NCBI GenBank assembly: GCA_030633225.1
Contig: DAOVTF010000059.1
Coordinates: 1-8,894, forward strand
From: Flavobacteriaceae bacterium
GTDB lineage: Bacteria > Bacteroidota > Bacteroidia > Flavobacteriales > Flavobacteriaceae
Reading direction: 5' to 3'
Length of the DNA stretch: 8,894 nucleotides
In this document: piece after piece, positions 5,478 to 8,894 of the stretch
Numbering within the stretch: the first letter of the stretch is position 1
Layout: the number at the start of each line of letters is the position of its first letter
Program-made: the position numbers and the translations under genes
The notes under the pieces: model-generated
The model's input: the letters and a program-made list of their open reading frames with translations, nothing else
Told to the model about the DNA's origin: nothing
Database searches by the model: none

Positions 5478-8447
5478 ATGAGGTATAATTTCAATGACAT
5501 AGAGGCCAAATGGCAAAAATATTGGTCAGAAAATCAAACTTTTAAAGCAGAGAATTTAAGTGATAAGCCTAAATTTTATGTGTTGGATATGTTTCCTTAT
5601 CCAAGTGGAGCAGGTTTACATGTAGGTCACCCTTTGGGTTATATTGCGTCAGATATTTATGCCAGATATAAGCGCCATAAAGGTTTTAATGTTTTACACC
5701 CTCAAGGATATGATTCATTTGGATTGCCAGCTGAGCAATATGCAATTCAAACAGGTCAACATCCTGCAAAAACTACCAAAGAAAATATAAAAACTTATCG
5801 TCGTCAATTAGATCAAATTGGTTTTTCCTTTGACTGGAGTAGAGAAGTGCGTACATCAGATCCGAATTATTATAAATGGACACAATGGATCTTTATTCAA
5901 CTGTTTGATTCTTATTACTGTAAAGATGCAAATCAAGCTCGCCCAATTTCTGAATTGGTTGAAGTTTTTGGTATTGAAGGTAATTTTAGAATAAACGCTG
6001 CTGCGGATGATGATGTAGAAATATTCACAGCTGAGGCTTGGAAAGATTACTCTGACAAACAACAACATGAAGTTTTAGCAAAATACCGACTAACCTTCTT
6101 GTCAGATACCGAAGTAAATTGGTGCCCTCAATTGGGAACAGTTTTAGCAAATGATGAAATTGTAAATGGAGTTTCTGAAAGAGGAGGTTATCCAGTTGTT
6201 CGCAAAAAAATGAAACAATGGTCTATGCGAATCACAGCTTATGCACAAAGATTGCTTGACGGTTTAGAAACAATTGATTGGCCACAACCGCTTAAAGATT
6301 CTCAAACCAATTGGATTGGAAGATCGCAAGGAGCTATGGTGTCATTTAATGTTAATGGTCATGATGAAAAAATAGATGTTTTTACGACACGACCTGATAC
6401 TATTTTTGGAGTTTCATTTATGACTTTAGCGCCTGAACATGAATTGGTTTCTAAAATAGTTACTGATACGCAAAAAGAAAAAATCAATAGCTATATTGAA
6501 GCAACAGCCAAACGCAGTGAAAGAGAAAGAATGGCTGATGTTAAAACTATTTCTGGAGAATTTACTGGTGCATATGCAAAACATCCGTTTAACGGAAAAA
6601 AAATTCCAATTTGGATTGGCGATTATGTTTTGGCTAGTTATGGTACAGGTGCTGTAATGGCAGTGCCTTGTGGAGACCAACGTGATTATGATTTTGCAAA
6701 GCATTTTGATATTGAAATCCCTAATATTTTCCAAGATATTGATATATCTGAACATGCCTGTGAAGATAAAAGTGCTGTAATTGCTAACTCAGATTTTATT
6801 AGCGGAATGACTGCAAAAAAGGCAATAAAAAGAATAATTTTTGAACTGGAAGCAAAAGGCATAGGGTCAGGCAAAATTAATTATCGTTTACGTGATGCTG
6901 TTTTTTCTCGTCAGCGTTATTGGGGTGAGCCGTTTCCTGTATATTATAAAGATGGTATGCCACAAATGATTGATGCAAAATACTTACCAATTCGTTTGCC
7001 CGAAGTTGAAAAATATTTACCTACCGAAGACGGTAAGCCTCCTTTAGGCAATGCAACAAATTGGGCATGGTGTACAGAAACCAATCAAATAGTTGATAAT
7101 AATAGAGTAAATGGCACAACAATATTTCCGTTAGAATTGAATACTATGCCAGGTTGGGCAGGTAGTTCTTGGTATTTTAATCGATATATGGACGCGAATA
7201 ATACTGAAGTAATTGCTAGTAAAGAGGCATTAGATTATTGGCAAGATGTAGATTTATATATTGGAGGTAGCGAACATGCAACAGGGCATTTATTGTATTC
7301 TCGTTTTTGGCAAAAATTCTTGTTTGATAAAGGAGTAGTTCCGGTTGATGAATATGCAAAAAAGCTGATTAATCAAGGCATGATTTTAGGAACTAGTGCA
7401 TTTGTTTATAGATGGGATTTTAAGAATGTAGATGAATCTGGTAAAGCTAAAAAGATAATTTTTGTTGGTAAAGACTTGATGGAAAAAATAATTAAAGAAA
7501 GAAGTTCTATTGAAAACTCTAAAGGGATTTTTGATAGTGAGCATTTTGATTTGTTAAATTCTTCTCTTGAAAAAAATAATGCCTCAAAAAATAAATGGTC
7601 ACAATTTGTACCTATTCATGCAGATGTTTCTTTGGTAAATGCATCCAATGAATTGGATGTAGAAGGGTTTAAAAACCATCCTTTAAATAAGGATTATAAA
7701 GACGCTGAATTTATTTTAGAGAATGGAAAATACATTGTTGGCCGTGAAGTTGAAAAAATGTCTAAATCCAAATACAATGTAGTAAATCCTGATGATATTT
7801 GTGCTGACTATGGTGCAGATACTTTACGTTTATACGAAATGTTTTTAGGTCCGTTAGAACAAGCAAAACCTTGGAATACAGCAGGTATCACAGGTGTGCA
7901 TGGTTTTTTAAAAAAATTATGGAAATTATATCATTCGGGTGAAAATGATACATTTTATGTTGACTCTTCCCCGTTGGGAAAGTCGGATGGGGCTTTAAAA
8001 ACGCTACATAAAACCATTAAAAAGGTAGATGAAGATATTGCTAATTTTTCATTCAATACTTCGGTAAGTTCATTTATGATTGCAGTAAACGAATTGACTG
8101 CTCAAAAATGTAATAAGCGAGAAATTTTAGAACCATTGGCAGTATTAATTTCACCTTATGCACCTCATATAGCAGAAGAGTTGTGGAATAAATTAGGAAA
8201 TGAAGAATCTGTTTCAATAGCTAAATTTCCAATTTTTGAAGCAAAATATTTAGTTGAAAGTACCAAAACTTATCCAATTTCATTTAATGGGAAAATGCGT
8301 TTCATAATGGAACTTTCATTAGATCTAAGTAAAGAAGAAATAGAAAAAGAAGTGATGGACAATGAAAGAACAAAACAACAATTAGCAGGTCGAACTCCTA
8401 AAAAAGTAATTGTTGTTCCAGGTAAAATTGTAAATATTGTAGGATAA
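5478..8447 (+). CDS. leuS: Leucyl-tRNA synthetase (leucine--tRNA ligase)
   Basis: A 989-residue cytoplasmic class Ia enzyme that charges tRNA-Leu. Visible in order: HIGH motif as HVGH (48-51); a CP1 editing domain with TTRPDT (303-308) and GTGAVMAVP (389-397) followed by D400 and D403, the aspartates expected in the editing pocket; SRQRYWGEPFPVYY (477-490); PGWAGSSWYFNRYMD (558-572); an enlarged leucine-specific region (about 630-755); KMSKS (760-764); the anticodon-binding helices; and a small C-terminal domain ending PGKIVNIVG. It is longer than the 860-residue E. coli enzyme because of an insert around 150-205 (CKDANQARPISELVEVFG onwards) and the enlarged leucine-specific region, both as I recall typical of Bacteroidota. 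The zinc CxxC seen in E. coli is absent: C216 remains, but SERGGYP stands where the other pair would be. The start is ATG 5478, supported by the promoter at 5423-5453. Its stop overlaps the next gene's ATG (TAATG). Confidence 0.98.
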   Translation: MRYNFNDIEAKWQKYWSENQTFKAENLSDKPKFYVLDMFPYPSGAGLHVGHPLGYIASDIYARYKRHKGFNVLHPQGYDSFGLPAEQYAIQTGQHPAKTTKENIKTYRRQLDQIGFSFDWSREVRTSDPNYYKWTQWIFIQLFDSYYCKDANQARPISELVEVFGIEGNFRINAAADDDVEIFTAEAWKDYSDKQQHEVLAKYRLTFLSDTEVNWCPQLGTVLANDEIVNGVSERGGYPVVRKKMKQWSMRITAYAQRLLDGLETIDWPQPLKDSQTNWIGRSQGAMVSFNVNGHDEKIDVFTTRPDTIFGVSFMTLAPEHELVSKIVTDTQKEKINSYIEATAKRSERERMADVKTISGEFTGAYAKHPFNGKKIPIWIGDYVLASYGTGAVMAVPCGDQRDYDFAKHFDIEIPNIFQDIDISEHACEDKSAVIANSDFISGMTAKKAIKRIIFELEAKGIGSGKINYRLRDAVFSRQRYWGEPFPVYYKDGMPQMIDAKYLPIRLPEVEKYLPTEDGKPPLGNATNWAWCTETNQIVDNNRVNGTTIFPLELNTMPGWAGSSWYFNRYMDANNTEVIASKEALDYWQDVDLYIGGSEHATGHLLYSRFWQKFLFDKGVVPVDEYAKKLINQGMILGTSAFVYRWDFKNVDESGKAKKIIFVGKDLMEKIIKERSSIENSKGIFDSEHFDLLNSSLEKNNASKNKWSQFVPIHADVSLVNASNELDVEGFKNHPLNKDYKDAEFILENGKYIVGREVEKMSKSKYNVVNPDDICADYGADTLRLYEMFLGPLEQAKPWNTAGITGVHGFLKKLWKLYHSGENDTFYVDSSPLGKSDGALKTLHKTIKKVDEDIANFSFNTSVSSFMIAVNELTAQKCNKREILEPLAVLISPYAPHIAEELWNKLGNEESVSIAKFPIFEAKYLVESTKTYPISFNGKMRFIMELSLDLSKEEIEKEVMDNERTKQQLAGRTPKKVIVVPGKIVNIVG

Positions 8448-8719
8448 TGAATTGGAAAATTGAAATTATTGGAGTTATTGCAGCAATTTTAACAACCTCT
8501 GGTTTTATTCCGCAATTGGTAAAAACAATTAGAACTAAAAATATTTCAGGTGTTTCACTTACAATGTATTTGGTTTTATTTTTTGGAATTATTGGTTGGT
8601 TAATTTATGGTTTTCTAATAAATAGTTTTGCTATTAAGTTAGCGAATTCTGTTTCTGGATTACTTGTATTTGCACAGATTTTGTTAATAATATTGTATAA
8701 AAATAAAAATGAAGCCTAG
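8447..8719 (+). CDS. SemiSWEET-type sugar transporter (PQ-loop / MtN3 family)
   Basis: A 90-residue inner-membrane protein of three predicted helices (about 5-25, 37-57 and 63-84), the size and layout of bacterial SemiSWEETs, which dimerise to form a facilitative sugar path. The PQ-loop motif GFIPQLVKTIRTKNISGVSL is present, with P22-Q23 in helix 1. W51 and N67 are spaced as the substrate-pocket tryptophan and asparagine described in the Leptospira biflexa protein (W48 and N64). The substrate is not given by the sequence; PQ-loop proteins of other kinds are an alternative. The ATG overlaps the TAA of leuS by one base (TAATG), so the gene is probably cotranscribed and translationally coupled with leuS. 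No Shine-Dalgarno or separate promoter is visible, and no hairpin terminator follows the TAG. Confidence 0.92.
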   Translation: MNWKIEIIGVIAAILTTSGFIPQLVKTIRTKNISGVSLTMYLVLFFGIIGWLIYGFLINSFAIKLANSVSGLLVFAQILLIILYKNKNEA

Positions 8720-8740
8720 TAAATCTGATAATTTATTCTT

Positions 8741-8748
8741 TAACTTTG
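8741..8748 (+). promoter_or_regulatory. Candidate -7 element TAACTTTG for the right-edge gene
   Basis: TAACTTTG repeats the exact octamer used by the leuS promoter and sits 15 bases before the ATG at 8764, allowing a very short leader. The matching -33 TTTG is absent: bases 8718-8721 read AGTA, and there is no TTG within 17-23 bp. Promoter activity is plausible but the element is half-complete. Confidence 0.45.
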
Positions 8749-8763
8749 AGAAAATTGTTAGAT

Positions 8764-8894
8764 ATGGTACAAAAATTACGCTACTCTTTAAATATTAGAT
8801 CAGGTGTTTTCCTCTTGTTTTCTTTATTTTTAATTCAAAATTTAATTTCTCAAGAATTATTTATTGGCTCAGGATCAGAATTTTACAAAATGAA
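8764..8894 (+). CDS. Exported protein, N-terminal fragment (runs off the window)
   Basis: An open frame from ATG 8764 to the end of the window gives 43 residues and continues beyond it. It begins with a basic n-region (MVQKLRYSLNIR), then a hydrophobic core (GVFLLFSLFLIQNL) and a likely signal peptidase I cut at LIS-Q, giving a mature start QELFIGSGSEFY. This is the pattern of exported flavobacterial proteins. The LFIGSGSEFY start resembles large secreted proteins of the type carrying a type IX secretion tail, but the tail is not in view, so this is a weak inference. A -7 octamer (8741-8748) lies just upstream and supports its own transcription. A TTG at 8755 is in frame but less likely as the start. 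Confidence 0.75.
   Translation, partial: MVQKLRYSLNIRSGVFLLFSLFLIQNLISQELFIGSGSEFYKM

Noticed and set aside
5856..6068. Open frame of 70 codons on the minus strand
   Set aside because: It lies antisense inside leuS, where the family alignment is continuous; a shadow of the real gene.
6651..6686. Possible loss of LeuS editing because PCGDQRD replaces the E. coli PGHDQRD
   Set aside because: Both aspartates (D400 and D403) and the TTRPDT motif are intact; the histidine-to-glycine change alone does not argue for loss of editing.
6426..6874. Two overlapping open frames on the minus strand (6426-6755 and 6686-6874)
   Set aside because: Both are antisense to the leuS editing domain and have low-complexity, F/I/S/C-rich translations typical of shadow frames.

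Overview
The window looks like chromosomal DNA from a member of the Bacteroidota, most likely Flavobacteriaceae. The evidence is strongly AT-rich DNA, almost no Shine-Dalgarno sequences before the starts, a textbook Bacteroidota promoter (TTTG, 19 bp, TAACTTTG) before leuS, two DUF2911 proteins, a sensor kinase with the ENASHEMQTPL H-box common in this phylum, and a leucyl-tRNA synthetase of the long Bacteroidota type. I see no insertion sequence, integrase, CRISPR array, tRNA or rRNA.

Layout. Positions 1-441 hold no gene I can support, but contain two pairs of 11-bp direct repeats with the core TCTAAAGA and a separate repeated decamer. On the minus strand at 442-2363 lies a two-component operon: an OmpR/PhoB-type response regulator followed by its sensor histidine kinase, joined by a TAATG stop/start overlap. 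A 237-bp divergent spacer (2364-2600) separates it from two tandem, paralogous, secreted DUF2911 genes on the plus strand (2601-3742). These converge on a minus-strand lipoprotein amidohydrolase of the YtcJ type (3739-5358), and the two opposing stop codons share the palindrome TTAA.

A 119-bp spacer leads divergently to leuS (start 5478, not the in-frame TTG at 5424), which is coupled through another TAATG overlap to a three-helix SemiSWEET-type sugar transporter (8447-8719). At the right edge a partial gene begins at 8764. It has a signal peptide and looks like an exported protein, and a perfect -7 octamer lies in front of it.

How the parts work together. The kinase and regulator form one signalling unit. 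The 11-bp-phased repeats beyond the 3' end of the kinase gene have the geometry expected of an OmpR-family binding site, which is the most interesting non-coding signal here. Their link to this regulator is an inference. The DUF2911 pair is divergent from the regulator and could be a target, but the TCTAAAGA tandem arrangement is absent from that spacer. leuS and the SemiSWEET gene are probably cotranscribed without an obvious functional link. I found no convincing undescribed multi-gene system; most of the window is ordinary flavobacterial chromosome.
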